This document shows, in pieces, positions 1-10,556 of a stretch of DNA of 64,000 nucleotides (positions within the stretch are counted from its first letter, which is position 1; every line of letters begins with the position of its first letter). Source of the stretch: Valencia hispanica (Eukaryota; Chordata; Actinopteri; Cyprinodontiformes; Valenciidae); NCBI GenBank assembly GCA_963556495.2, contig OY747702.1:24433903-24497902 (forward strand), given 5' to 3'. The notes under the pieces are model-generated. The model was not told the origin of the DNA. It did not search any database and saw only the letters and a program-made list of their open reading frames with translations. The position numbers and the translations under genes were made by a program.

Positions 1-1008
1 CTCACACCTCAAAATGTGCTATTTAGATGATGACAGCCTGTCAAACATGTTGTCTGCATGTAGCAAGAAATAGAAAATGTGGCAGCTGTTCTTTGTAAAG
101 GTACCTCAGCAGTTAAAAGGAAAATATGTAAAATAAATTCTAAAACACATTCACTTCCTTTTTATCAGGGTGCCAGTTTTTGAATCTACCATATTTTATA
201 GGAAATTCTCTCTAGAGTGTCATAAACCAGAATAAAATGTAGAGGAAGCAATGCAATATTTGATGCTTTACTGAGAGCTCTGCATTTAAAAGTGTATCAA
301 CTACCTGCTCTCTGATAGCTGGCATGTCAGTGTGTGTATCTCTGTTGTTATGAACATTGATTAGCTGGCTGTTTGTGTGTAATGATGTGCGGCACCTGGC
401 CTGAGAGTTGTCAAGAGCTTTATTCACCCCAACAGTTTCAGATGTTTGTGGAGGGCTCTTGGCAGAGCTTTAAAGTCATGTCAAAGTCTGTTTAGGGAGA
501 CCGTAGTTACGTTGCCCAGTGTGATGAATTGTTTTAATCGTCTGCAAGAAACCCGAATGTTGTGAACTTTATGTTGAACCGCTTTAATAATCTCGATTGA
601 TCTTGAAATATGATACATCCCATAAAAATACTTTCTGAAAACATGTAACCTTTAAATTAAAGTTTCTGGTGATGTAGTTTAGTCTGATCAAATATGATTT
701 CCCTCTTAAATATGCTCCCACTTTTTAAATTACTAATAGAATGCAATTGATAAATAAATAATAAAAAAATAGGATGCACTTTTCCCCTTGACTTATTAGG
801 GGATAAAAATGTTTGTCTCAACAAAATCTTGTGAAGATTCTTTTTTGAATTCATGTAAGAAACAAAATAAATGTAAAATGACTTCCATCGACTATTTGGT
901 TGGAACATAAAGTAATATCTTGTGATCTGTTTCTAATTCAGATCAAATCTACAATCCCTCTGGAATTAATAATTTTCCATTTTCGTTAAAGAAATTCCTT
1001 CAGTGATG
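1..1008. other. AT-rich stretch, nothing identified
   Basis: No domain-like reading frame, repeat family or RNA gene is visible on either strand. Short frames here have no recognisable protein features. Confidence 0.5.
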
Positions 1009-1075
1009 GACTAACAACCTGTTCAGGGTATACCCCGCCACTTCCCAAATGACCAGCCCCCCTTGCGACCCTGCA

Positions 1076-1835
1076 AGGTTAGGCAAGGCAAGGCAAGGCA
1101 AGGCAATTTTATTTGTATAGCACACTTTCAACAGCAGGGCAATTCAAGGTGCTTTACATGATTTGGTGATTTAAAAGAAACACATAAAAGAAACACACAT
1201 TATACATGATACACAATAAAGCAAGAGAAAAATTTAAAAAAAGCAAGAGAGCATGAACACATTTCATACATATAACATCAAGCATTTACTCAAAGGCAAT
1301 TCTAAACAGATGGGTTTTTAGTCTCGATTTAAAGCAGTTCAGAGTTTCAGCAGCTCTACACTCGTCAGGAAGTCTGTTCCAGATAAAGGGAGCATAGAAA
1401 CTCAAAGCTGCTTCTCCATGTTTAGTTCTGAGTCTAGGGATGTTTAGTAGGCTAGAGTTGGAGGACCTGAGTGGTCTTGGTGGTTGGTACCATGACAACA
1501 GGTCTTCAACATATTTTGGTGCTAAGCCATGTAATGATTTATAAACTAGTAAAAGTATTTTAAAGTCTATTCTCTGAGCTACAGGGAGCCAGTGTAAGGA
1601 CTTTAGAACGGGGGTGATGTGCTCTACTTTCCTGGTTCTAGTGAGGACGCGAGCGGCAGCGTTCTGGATCAGCTGCAGCTGTCTGATTGACTTTTTAGGC
1701 AGACCTATCAAGATGCTGTTGCAGTAATCAATCCGACTAAAGATAAACGCATGGATGAGTTTTTCTAGGTCGTGTTGCAAAATCAGTCCTTTAATCCTAG
1801 AAATGTTCTTCATGTGATAGAACGCTGACCTTGTT
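1076..1835 (-). mobile_element. L2-clade LINE, 5'-truncated 3' end
   Basis: The 3' end of a non-LTR retrotransposon read on the minus strand. Its tail is a short run of AGGCA units at 1076-1105, followed by the typical 'attttatttgtatagc' end sequence. The upstream part encodes the last ~175 residues of the reverse transcriptase ORF. Truncation at the 5' side is usual for target-primed reverse transcription. The flanks are two halves of another repeat, so this copy is younger than that repeat. Confidence 0.85.
1286..1813 (-). pseudogene. C-terminal fragment of L2-type reverse transcriptase
   Basis: A 175-residue open frame matches the C-terminal region of L2-clade ORF2 proteins. Family landmarks in order are FIFSRIDYCNS (about residue 23), IQNAAARVLTRTRK (about 49), ITPVLKSLHWLPV (about 66), LLVYKSLHGLAPKYVEDLL (about 88), WNRLPDE (about 146) and FKSRLKTHLF (about 160). 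The catalytic YADD part and the endonuclease are absent, so it cannot act alone. The frame is uninterrupted, which suggests a fairly young insertion. The family role is reverse transcription of the element's own RNA. Confidence 0.85.
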
Positions 1836-1890
1836 ATTGCCTTTATGTGACCCTGGAGGCGAGTTAAGATAATGGATGGATGGAACTTCC

Positions 1891-3860
1891 TTCAGTTCAT
1901 AAAAAAATTATCAATCAATTAATAATCTTACATGGCTAAATAGTTATTTTTTGTATTTTCATAACTTTTTCCTCCCCTATCCAGCCTGGATGTAAAGCTC
2001 TACAACCCGAATATGAAGATGCAATTGATAACGCATCAGAACAAAGTGGAGGGAAAGATGAAAATATTTTTACCTGCAAAGATCTGTATGTTACAGATCA
2101 CATAAATACATGCAGACACAAGTGCAGAACATGTGAACAGCTATTGACAAACAGGACCGGTAATTTCATTCAATCCAACCTTGGTGAAATTGGATTTATT
2201 CATGTTGGTTTGCAAAAAAATCACAAATGGCCATACATAATCAATGACCCCCCCCGAGAAAAGAAACTGACACTTTTTACAAAAGAGCCTTTACACAGGT
2301 GCTGGATGATAAATTACCTTTTATAGTGCAATTAACCCAAATGCAGGAACACAAACCATCCAACCTGTTGTCAAATGGGAGTGAAGAGCCTAACTTCCTT
2401 ATCAGGTGCTCCATTGTTGCCCTTCCTGGCAAAACTCTAAATTGGTTGTCAAAAGGGAAATGTATAAATTCTTGTTTAAAAACAAAGCATGGATCAGCCA
2501 TAGTTTCAAAATCATAAGCCCACACAGATATGTAAACTCTGCTCTCTTGGTTACAGGTAAGCCCGTGTCAGCCAACTAAATCAGCCAGGCATATTGGAGA
2601 TGGAATTCGTATGAGGAGACAAGATATTTCTCCTCTATTTTCGGCAGCTCCCTAACAAGCATCCTCAGACAGTGCTGTAGGGGAGCAGGGTAACTGCTGA
2701 GCCTGGCACGACACAATGCCCAAAACAGTGCATCCAGCGGGGCTAACAACCATCAGCAGCCCAACCAGCTGCTGCTGAGTGACCCAGTCCAGGCGCCAAC
2801 ACCCCTGGGAGGACAGCGATCAATAAAACCCACAGTCCTGGAAGACATGCAGAAAAGAAATGTGTCGAGGCAAAACATACTCATTTAAAGCTAAACTGTC
2901 CTATCAGTGGGGTCAGAGAAGCATGCTGAATATCTCTCCAGAAAGCAGGGAAGGAGGGGATATTACATTCACTGTAAGAGGCTTTTGTATGGACTCCAAT
3001 TAGGAAGGTCAGCATAACTGGCAAAATGAGAATTTATTTTCTTCTAAATCCAAAGTGTGTCTCCATGTGTTCAGACACGTGTATGTATCCCGTAAAGGGC
3101 GGAGAACAAGACATGTATGAAGAAAAAAAGAATAGCTGGAAAAAAACTAGCTGGAAAAAACATCTGTCTGGTGCTTAGCTGAAATAGTTTATCTGCTTTT
3201 GTAGTCAACAATCTGACTGTTCATAATTTAATACATATTCAAATCTAATGTTAAAATCTATCTATCTATTTTTGAAGAATATTGCAGAAAGTGTGATCTT
3301 GATGATGTGAACTAAATTTTGTTCTGCCAAAAATTAAAGAAGAAAAACTGTTTGTTGTTCATCTGCACTACATGAGAGGTTAAATATTGAAGTTTATTTA
3401 TAAATTCCACTTAAACTTAAAAGTTGGGAAAGTGAGCAAAAAGTAATCATCGTGCACAACACGTTTGGAGGAAAATAAATCTAACGAAAACAATCGACCC
3501 AAAGACACTGCCAAAGAAACTCTCAGTTGGTTTAAGAGATAGCACAACTGTCAAAATTATTATCATTGGGTGTGAATTTCACGTCAATGGCCGTATTAAT
3601 TAGAAACTGACTGACAATTCTCTTATTGTCAGCCAGTTATATAGGAGGAACTGGTTAAACTTAGTTACCAGAACATTACACGTTACTTATGGATCTAAAA
3701 ACAAGTTTTTTGTGATGACCCTGAAGATTTTAAGATAATTTTGGACTCTATCTTGGGGTGATAAGAAACCAAATAATAGATTTAAAAATCTTTGTAAATA
3801 ACCAGCAAAAGATTGGACACTTGATGGAACTGCAACACTGATAACTATGGCAATGTTTAA
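1891..3860. other. Non-coding stretch, no element identified
   Basis: Two overlapping frames on opposite strands around 2277-2525 have no recognisable domain. The 2520-2960 part is less AT-rich and shows no repeat signature, so it could be conserved non-coding DNA, but that cannot be judged from one sequence. A C-run lies at about 2249-2256. Confidence 0.4.
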
Positions 3861-3988
3861 TATTGCTGTGTGGAGCTCCGGGAGTTGACGTCACTTCTCC
3901 CAGCATGCAACAGTTCAAATCGAATGGGCAGCATTATGGCAGGCAGTTATTGTTATTTGCAGCTAACCCAAACTTAGAAACAGTAAAT

Positions 3989-4198
3989 ATGGTGGTTATC
4001 TGTTGTGCCCCAGGATGCCATAACAAATGCGGACGAGATAAAGGAAGAGCATTCCATGGCATTCCTAAGGATCCGGAATGCAGAAAACGATAGATCATTG
4101 CCATGAAACGAGCTAGCGATAAGGCAAAAATGAAGCTGTGGGACCCCATAAGCAAAGGTTTCCGCTTATGTGGTGACCACTTCATATGAGGTACATGA
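3989..4198 (+). pseudogene. Decayed THAP zinc-finger domain
   Basis: From the ATG at 3989 the frame reads a THAP-type DNA-binding domain: CCAPGC near the start (C-x4-C), then GRAFHGIPKDPE (the FHxFPKD element), and LWDPISKGFRLCGDHF with the final C-x2-H. All four zinc ligands survive. Two in-frame stops break it: TAG at 4091, where the family has the conserved Trp after RKR (TGG to TAG), and TGA at 4187 just after the CxxHF motif. THAP domains occur in host regulators and in the transposases of several DNA transposons (P element, Kolobok and relatives). A strong CRE-like TGACGTCA lies about 100 bp upstream (3886-3893). Confidence 0.75.
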
Positions 4199-4533
4199 AC
4201 CAACTTTTCCTCAACTTTATATGGTATTTATTTTACATGCTTTTATTATGATTCCTGGCTGACTTCCTACAATTATTTTTGCTGTGGAGTTTTCTGTTTT
4301 GTTGCTCACGTAGCAACAAGTAAACATCATATAAAACTTTGCAGAATCATAACAATCTTCGTGATGTCTGCATGCTGCTGTTTACATGTCTTGTGATCAC
4401 AGCGAGGAATAGACTCAGGTGTAATTTTTTTAAGCAATGATTGATTGATGGTCAGATATTGACACAATTATTTCCTGAGATTACTACAGCCCGTTGATCA
4501 TGGTAACTAAAATCAGGACAGGTCTCCACTTAC

Positions 4534-4905
4534 CCTCGCGGTGACAACAACGCAATCTTTTGCAGGAAGATTCCAGATCTGGATCCCAATAACAAACCCC
4601 GATTGTGTCCATTTATATCCCTCCAAGCTTTTATATGTTTTAAGCGATGCTCCAGAGTAGGACGAGGGAAAACTGATCAGGAAATTGTATATGTCAGGGT
4701 ATCTCAGGTGTGTTAAAAGGTCCGCCCTGACAGCTTCTGAAGTTTTAAAAAGTATCCCTGGGGCATGGTAAGAGTCGGAGATGTTTAATCTTTTTTTAAT
4801 ATTACTTCCCAGTATATACAATAATATCTTCCGTTTTAAAATGGGAAGTAAACTCCGCTGGAGTAAAATCACAGCTGGTGACGTTAATGGTGCCTACGCT
4901 CTGAG
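4534..4905 (-). pseudogene. Exon of a SWIM/YqaJ-type multidomain protein (transposon-associated family), decayed
   Basis: On the minus strand the sequence reads LLTHLRYPDIYNFLISFP, then LKTYKSLEGYKW and DCVVVTAR, ending at a consensus splice donor (exon ends at 4534, intron starts GTAAGTGG at 4533). The pattern 'DIYNYLI...LKAYKSLEAY...VVTARVKHSQ' is what I know from fish and invertebrate proteins that carry a SWIM zinc finger and a YqaJ-like nuclease domain, often multicopy and linked to DNA transposons. The first part (about 4905-4790) continues in a second frame (FTPAEFTSHFKTEDII), implying a frameshift near 4790. No downstream exon is recognised before the THAP relic, which lies on the other strand inside the would-be intron. 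The assignment rests on remembered family patterns. Confidence 0.5.
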
Positions 4906-5299
4906 AGTCATGTGACGTCCAGAGCTCTATATATTACACACAGGACAACTTTGATTCTGGTGCCAAAAGGGTATATTTTTGTCTGTAACACAAACCGAGC
5001 TTCAGATGAGCAACAGTACAGCACATTTCTGAGCTGAGCTTCTCTCTACTAGCTTGCATGTTCGGCTATAAAATGCCTAGTTACTAGGGCTTATCTAAAA
5101 ACATATGTGTGCAGAAACAGACATAAAGACAAACATGACGAAACATATATTTTTCTGTATAGAGCAAATCACTGTTTTAAGAGTACACTTTTAGACACCA
5201 AATACAACAAAAAACTATAACAATCAAATATAGATCACACAACAGTGCCATAATCATCTGGAAGTGACGTCACCGTCCTGCTACCGTGGGCGAGACACC

Positions 5300-5968
5300 T
5301 AATGTAGGTGAAGTTTGAAAGAATAACAAACTGAGATTAATCTAATATGTTTTCCCCCAAAATATGTGTTAGATGAATTAACTGTTGAAAGTTAAGGGTG
5401 CCACATATAAATGTGGGAAATCTGAGCTCACCTGTAACTAAATATGATGTCCTGGCAGAATGAGGCCAAAATCTTCTGGCTTTGACAAATTTTACTAGCT
5501 TTAAATTCCCTACTGCCCTGTTTAGTACAGTCTTTCCCCTCTAGAGACAACGGTGAAAACTTTTTTGACCTTCTGTGTTTGTTAGCCAAAGTTGAAAATG
5601 TGTCCAGTTGATGAAAAAGTCCAATGCTTAAAACTAAGGGAATAATATTCAATTGAGTATATATCGCCAGTACTGATGTATTTTATTTTAAACCATCTTT
5701 ATAATGTTGCTACTATCCTTTTTTCTCATGTTGCATCTTTCCAGTTGATTTAGTAAATGAAATATAGTGTGTTTTAGGAGAATTTTCCTATCCTGAATAA
5801 ACCGGAAAATGTTCAAAACAATATCCACTCAAATTTTCATATAGGGAACAGCTAGTACACATCTTTTTATGAAACATGAGGTTTAACAGCATCAAAACCG
5901 AGTCAGGTGGAAATGCAGAAGTCTACACTCCTTGCAGAACAACTGGGTTGCAACATTGTAAATTGATT
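5300..5968. other. AT-rich stretch, nothing identified
   Basis: No domain, element end or RNA gene is visible. Confidence 0.5.
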
Positions 5969-6301
5969 CTAAAGCTACATTGTGTAAGAACTTCTCCCAT
6001 CTAGCGGTAAAACAACCAGCTGAATATTACGTTTTAGCCCCACCTCCCAGCCCCCCATTACAAGTGCGTTTTAACTCCTATGATGGCCGTTTCATGCCAA
6101 GGTTAACATGGCTTCCAGTACTACGACTTCGTCCAGTGTTCCTTCCAGTGATGAGGTTACTTTAGAAAACTACATTGCATTTAGTTGTCCAGTCAGACGT
6201 CTGCAGAGTCGCGAGTAGACAATCTCCCTCTGGCATTCGTCACGGTGCAACTGAGTGTAAGCGTGAAAGGCAGAGCTAGAATTTCCAGGAATGTCCCTCG
6301 T

Positions 6302-7010
6302 TGTCAGGTTCCGTGGATATTTTGCTTTTTTCCTTCCACTTCATTTCCTTCCCCTCTGTACCCCTAGCTGGTCTCTTGTTTTGTCCCTCCTGTTTGTGTT
6401 TAAACTTAGTTCCTTTCCTTATCTAGTTTTATTATGTTAGGTTATTCCTTGTCTTTATTAGTTTATTCTGGCACTTCCTTGTTTCTGTACCTTCTTCTTG
6501 CTCTGAGAGGTTTTCACCTTTGTTTGTGTCCTCATTTGTTTCCTTAGTTTATTTCCCTCTAGATAGTTTCCTAATTTATTTCTTCATTCTGTTCTCTAGT
6601 GTTTCCTTAGGATTCCTTCCTAGACTTATTATCTGTAGTTTCTAGTTTCTTAAGAGTTTTCTGTCTCCCTAGCCATTCTACCTCTCGTCCCAGCTGTTGA
6701 TTGTTTCCACCTGCTCTTTCCCTCTCACCTGCATCTGATTTCTCTAATTGGTCATTGGTCTTCTCTGTCACTTCCTCATTCCCTCCCCAGTATATAATCT
6801 GCTCTCATTCAGTCACTACTCGCTGGCCCGTCGTCATTCTTTCCCTGTCTGGTTCCTGATTCCTGTCCAGTTCCTGTTTTTTCCTCATCGGTCTATTTGT
6901 TGGTTGTCCTAAGTTATGTAAGTTCATTCTCCTTGTTTTTTGTTACCATTAAATCATTTTAAATTTTATTTTGCTGCCTTTGCGTCCTAAATTAATACAA
7001 AAACATGGCA
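6302..7010 (+). mobile_element. Solo LTR (Ty3/gypsy-like), copy A
   Basis: This 709-bp LTR starts TGTCAGG and ends CATGGCA, and is flanked by a perfect 5-bp target duplication CTCGT at 6297-6301 and 7011-7015. Inside are a TATA-like box TATATAA at 6791-6797 and an ATTAAA polyadenylation signal at 6948-6953, in the expected order for + orientation. The sequence is clearly related along its length to the LTR at 51953-52609. There is no internal region, so the copy is the product of LTR-LTR recombination. It sits inside the MITE at 5973-7220 and is therefore younger than it. Confidence 0.85.
6791..6797 (+). promoter_or_regulatory. TATA-like box of solo LTR A
   Basis: TATATAA about 490 bp into the LTR, upstream of the ATTAAA at 6948, as in a U3-R boundary. 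Confidence 0.5.
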
Positions 7011-7224
7011 CTCGTTGGCAAATGTATTTCAAAAATGGAGGCTCAACATGGATTCAGCCATTCACCCGACTCCTGAGTATGTATTCTGAATAGCAGATTC
7101 TACACTTACGAGAATACTTTCATTAGTAGGTGGAAGTAATTACACATGAATGAGCACATATTTTTGAAAGAACAAAGGGGTTTTTGCTAAGAATTAACTA
7201 AAAAAATACGCAATGTAGCTTTAA

Positions 7225-7640
7225 GAATACTCAAAAAGGATGTAACCCTTTGTCATTTCTGTAGAACTGTCTTAGTTGATAACAAATATTATTTTTTAAA
7301 GCAGTTACATCCAGATGGCATGAAGACCGTCTTTGGGTCACAGAGAGTATCTGAGCAAAATGCATAGTGTTAAATCTCTATCCAGTGCTACCACCTTCTA
7401 TGCAACCATCCAACATCTTGGGTTGAACGTTTGATCTAACATCACTTCACAGGTTCTATAGTGCTCTACCCAGTGAACCACTGACCACTTTGTAGACAGT
7501 TCAAGATCAACATTTTGAAAGTCAGGTTTGTTGAATATAAATATAATTCCTTTATACTCAACTTTCAAAACCTAAATAATGCAATTTGCATTTACTTCCA
7601 CATAGCATGGCTATCTTAGGAGTCGAACAAATTGAATTGC
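7225..7640. other. No feature identified
   Basis: An AT-rich spacer between the MITE and the LINE. No domain or repeat end is recognised. Confidence 0.45.
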
Positions 7641-7951
7641 GCTGCTCTGGTGGTTGCATGTTGGAGTGGCTCTGTTGGCTACATATTAAGTTTTGGTTTT
7701 TTGTACATTGGTTCCTCTTTTTTCTTTAAGAAGATTGCATTTTTTTACCTGTATACTTTCAAATTTTTGGTGCTGTGAAGCTGGAAGGATTTTTGCTGTA
7801 AATTTTTCCCTTTATGACAATTTGTTATGATGCGTAACCATGGCAACAATGTGGTTTACAGCTGGGAGCAGCTGATTAACATTGCAAAAGCTGAAATAAT
7901 ACCTCAACTGACGCTACAAATCCCTGATGAGTTGATAAGGAGGAGACGTGG

Positions 7952-8983
7952 ATGCAGAGCAGTAGCAAAAAGGAGACAGAGAAAGAGGAAGTTCAAGCCA
8001 TCTCTCCATCGATCATAATGGGCAACGTAAGATCACTGGCTAACAAGATGGATGAATTCCAAGCCCTTACAAGGACTCAGCCAGAGTACCGTGAATGCAG
8101 TGTTATGTGTTTTACTGAGACGTGGCTGCTGGATCATATCCCCGACTCCAACGTCTCTCTCCCAGGCTTCCTGACTGTACGAGCAGACAGAGATCTGAAG
8201 ACGAGCAGAAAAAGAAAAGGTGGTGGAGTAGCAGTGCTTGTCAACAACAGATGGTGTCATCCAGGACATGTTACTGTGAAGTGCCGTCTCTGCTGCCCAG
8301 ATGTCGAACTCTTGGCAGTGAGTTTTCGTCCATATTATTTATCAAGAGAGTTCACCAGTGTAATTTTGGCAGTTGTTAACATTCCACCTTCAGCCGTTAC
8401 TGACACTGCATGTGATGTCATCAGTTTCCTTGTTGCTAAGCTACAGACACAGCACCCCAATGCATTTGTGGCAATATCTGGTGATTTTAATCATGCCTCG
8501 CTCTCTACTACACTTCCAACATTTCAACAGTTTGTCAGCTGCACCACAAGAGAAAACAAGACCTTGGATTTGTTTTATGCAAATGTAAAGGATGCATACA
8601 TGTCCAAACCAAGACCTCCTCTGGGACAATCAGATCACAATCTTGTGTTTCTCTGTTCAGAATATAAACCACTTGTTCAGAGGCAACCTGTGACAAAACG
8701 AACTGTGAGAAAATGGTCACAGGAAGCTGAAGAAGCCCTGCAGGGTTGTTTTGCAACCATAGACTGGATGACTCTTTGCCAAGCACATGGAGAGGACATC
8801 AATGCCATGACTGAGTGTGTGACTGACTATATAAACTTCTGTGTGGACAACATCATCCCCACCAGAACAGTGAGATGCTTCCCTAATAACAAACCCTGGA
8901 TCACCAGTGAACTGAAGGAACTGCTAAACAAGAAAAAATTAGCCTTCAGGGTGGGAAACAGGAAATTACTGAGGAGTATATAG
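7952..8983 (+). pseudogene. LINE APE-type endonuclease domain (copy A)
   Basis: This frame encodes the endonuclease that nicks target DNA before target-primed reverse transcription. Landmarks are NVRSLANKMDE (about residue 25), CFTETWL (catalytic Glu, about residue 53), GDFNHA (about 177) and QSDHNLVF (Asp-His pair at about 226-228), so the catalytic set is intact. The usual start lies in another frame: the basic stretch DELIRRRRGCRA (7827-8018) joins by a frameshift near 8010. The frame ends at a TAG after LLRSI where copy B reads LLRSIQKQ, a CAG-to-TAG change. It is followed directly by frameshifted reverse transcriptase sequence. Confidence 0.85.
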
Positions 8984-9357
8984 AAGCAACTTAAGGTCAA
9001 GATCGGAGACAGCAAAGAGGCATACAGGAAGAAGCTGGAGAACAAACTACAGAGGAACATTATCAGAGATGTCTGGTCAGGAATGAGAAAGATCACAGGT
9101 TTAAGGACAGGAAGGATTGGATAGATGGAAGTCTGGACAGAGCCAATGAACTGAACACATTCTTCAACAGGTTCAGTTCAGGAACTAGCTCAGCATCCCC
9201 CTCTCCTGTTCCCAGCCAAACAGACATCCCACTCTCCTCTGATCAACAGCTTTCCTGTTACACCTCGGATGTTTTATCCTTCACCTCAGCCATGGACTCT
9301 TCTAATTCCACAAGTTTGACTTCAACCAAGTCAGGATAAGTCAAGACATCCCACATC

Positions 9358-10343
9358 ATGATGGTCCTGGATAGACTCCTGTTGGCACCCCTGAGTAAGC
9401 ACACAAGAACGTATCAGGACCCACTGCAGTTTGCTTATCGCTGTGGAGTTGGAGTTGAAGATGCCATCATCCACCTGCTTCAACCAACCCACTGTCATCT
9501 GGACAAAGCAGGCAGCACTGTGAGGATCATGTTCTTTGATTTCTCCAGTGCATTTAATACAATTCAGCCTGATTTGCTTTGTCAGAAACTCCTAAAGACA
9601 CAGATGGAGCCCTCAACAATCGCCTGGATCAATGACTACCTGACCACAATTAGTGAGACTGAAGAATTGTGTGTCAAACCAGGTGGTCAGCAGCACAGGA
9701 GCACCACAGGGGACCGTACTCTCACCATTCCTTTTCACTCTGTACACCTCAGACTTCCAGTACAAATCAGAGACCTGTCATCTGCAGAAATACTCAGATG
9801 ACTGCAATTGTCGGGTGTATCAGAGATGGACAAGAAGCTGAATACAGAGAGCTGGTGGACCGCTTTGTGACATGGTGTGGAAACAATCGTCTTACCTTGA
9901 ATGTGAACAAAACAAAGGAGATGAATGTAGATTTCAGAAGAAACAGGGATAAGTCAAAAACTGTTTCCATCATGGGATAAGAAGTGGAGGTGGTTGAGGA
10001 GTATAAATACCTCGGAGTTCACCTTGACAACAGACTGGACTGGAGGCGCAACAGTGAAACCGTCTACAAGAAGGGACATTGAAGACTGTACTTCTTGAGG
10101 AAGCTTAGGTCCTTCAAGGTTTGCAACAAGATGCTGGAGATCTTCTACAAGTCTGTTGTGGAGAGTGTAATCTCTTCAGCCGTCATCTGTTGGGGAAGCA
10201 GCATCAGAGCCGGGGACTTAAATACGTTAAACAACCTGATAAAGAAGGCTGGTTCTGTTCTTGGGACAACTGTGGAACATCTGGAGATGATGATGCAAAG
10301 AAGGATTCTTCATAAAATCAAAAGAAATTATGGACAACCCTGA
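9358..10343 (+). pseudogene. LINE reverse transcriptase and C-terminal region, frameshifted (copy A)
   Basis: The frame at 9358-9801 holds motif IMFFDFSSAFNTIQP (first catalytic Asp). After a frameshift near 9650 the 9653-9841 frame holds GAPQGTVLSPFLFTLYT and KYSDD (the catalytic xDD pair), and 9669-9980 holds LTLNVNKTKEMNVDFRR. A last piece, RKLRSFKVCNKMLEIFYKSVVES, runs at 10095-10343. At least three frame changes and the deletion before 9358 make it non-functional. Its role in an intact copy is cDNA synthesis at the nicked target. Copy B on the other strand at 49 kb is very similar over this part. Confidence 0.85.
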
Positions 10344-10556
10344 GCATCCTCTAAATGAGACAGTCATACAACAGAGCGTATTCAGTCGGAGGCTTCTTCA
10401 GTTTCGCTGCAATACAGACCGCTACAGGAAATCCTTCCTGCCCACAGCCATCATTATCTACAACAACTCTTTAAAGAATTAATTATATGAGCTATACCAA
10501 CACTTAATTTCCCTCTGGGATCAATAAAGTATTTTTGAATTGATTTGAATTGAACT

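Larger units (their letters stand above)
1009..1890 (+). repeat. LINE 3'-end/SINE-like repeat with GGATGGAT tail, split by an L2 LINE
   Basis: The two halves (about 1009-1075 and 1832-1890) resemble the teleost repeat with a 'cagggtgtacc ccgcc ... gcgaccctg ... atggatggatgga' layout: 'tcagggtataccccgcc' and 'gcgaccctgcaagg' on the left, 'gtgaccctggaggcgagtta' and 'aatggatggatgga' on the right. The L2 element between them appears to have inserted into it. Other fragments of the same repeat lie at about 14865-14990, 27800-27895 and 40640-40775. Confidence 0.55.
3886..5272. mobile_element. Possible deletion derivative of a DNA transposon holding convergent THAP and SWIM/YqaJ relics
   Basis: The THAP relic (+) and the SWIM/YqaJ exon (-) point toward each other. 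A 12-bp motif at 3886-3897 (TGACGTCACTTC) recurs as its exact reverse complement at 5261-5272, with a third TGACGTC near 4913. Eight of the 12 bases are self-palindromic, so the inverted pairing is weak evidence. I cannot define true ends or a target duplication. Confidence 0.3.
5973..7220. mobile_element. TTAA-type MITE interrupted by a solo LTR
   Basis: The termini are inverted: AGCTACATTGTGTA at 5973 and the reverse complement AGCTACATTGCGTA ending at 7220 (13 of 14 bases match). The flanks are CTAA (5969-5972) and TTAA (7221-7224), compatible with a TTAA duplication carrying one change. Without the LTR and its extra duplication the element is about 534 bp. TTAA duplications with an internal terminus starting AG are known from T2/Kolobok-type MITEs and from piggyBac-like elements. 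No transposase is encoded here. Confidence 0.65.
7640..10556 (+). mobile_element. Near-complete APE-type LINE (Rex1/CR1-like, Jockey superfamily), copy A
   Basis: The copy contains, in order, a short basic N-terminal frame (7827-8018), an apurinic-type endonuclease (about 8018-8983), reverse transcriptase fragments (9358-10000) and the C-terminal region (10095-10343). It ends in a 3' UTR with GGGATCAATAAAG and AATTG-type tail units (about 10517-10556). It is inactive: there are frameshifts, a stop at 8981, and a deletion of about 350 bp near 9335-9360 relative to copy B at 49319-51458, removing the start of the reverse transcriptase. The 5' limit at about 7640 is an estimate. The exact clade should be treated as approximate. 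Confidence 0.85.

Noticed and set aside
2277..2525. Overlapping 72- and 82-codon frames on opposite strands with a GTAAGC donor nearby
   Set aside because: Neither product is recognisable, the plus frame stops before the donor, and no acceptor or partner exon is seen.
3934..4203. 89-codon minus-strand frame
   Set aside because: Antisense to the THAP relic, which has clear domain motifs on the plus strand.
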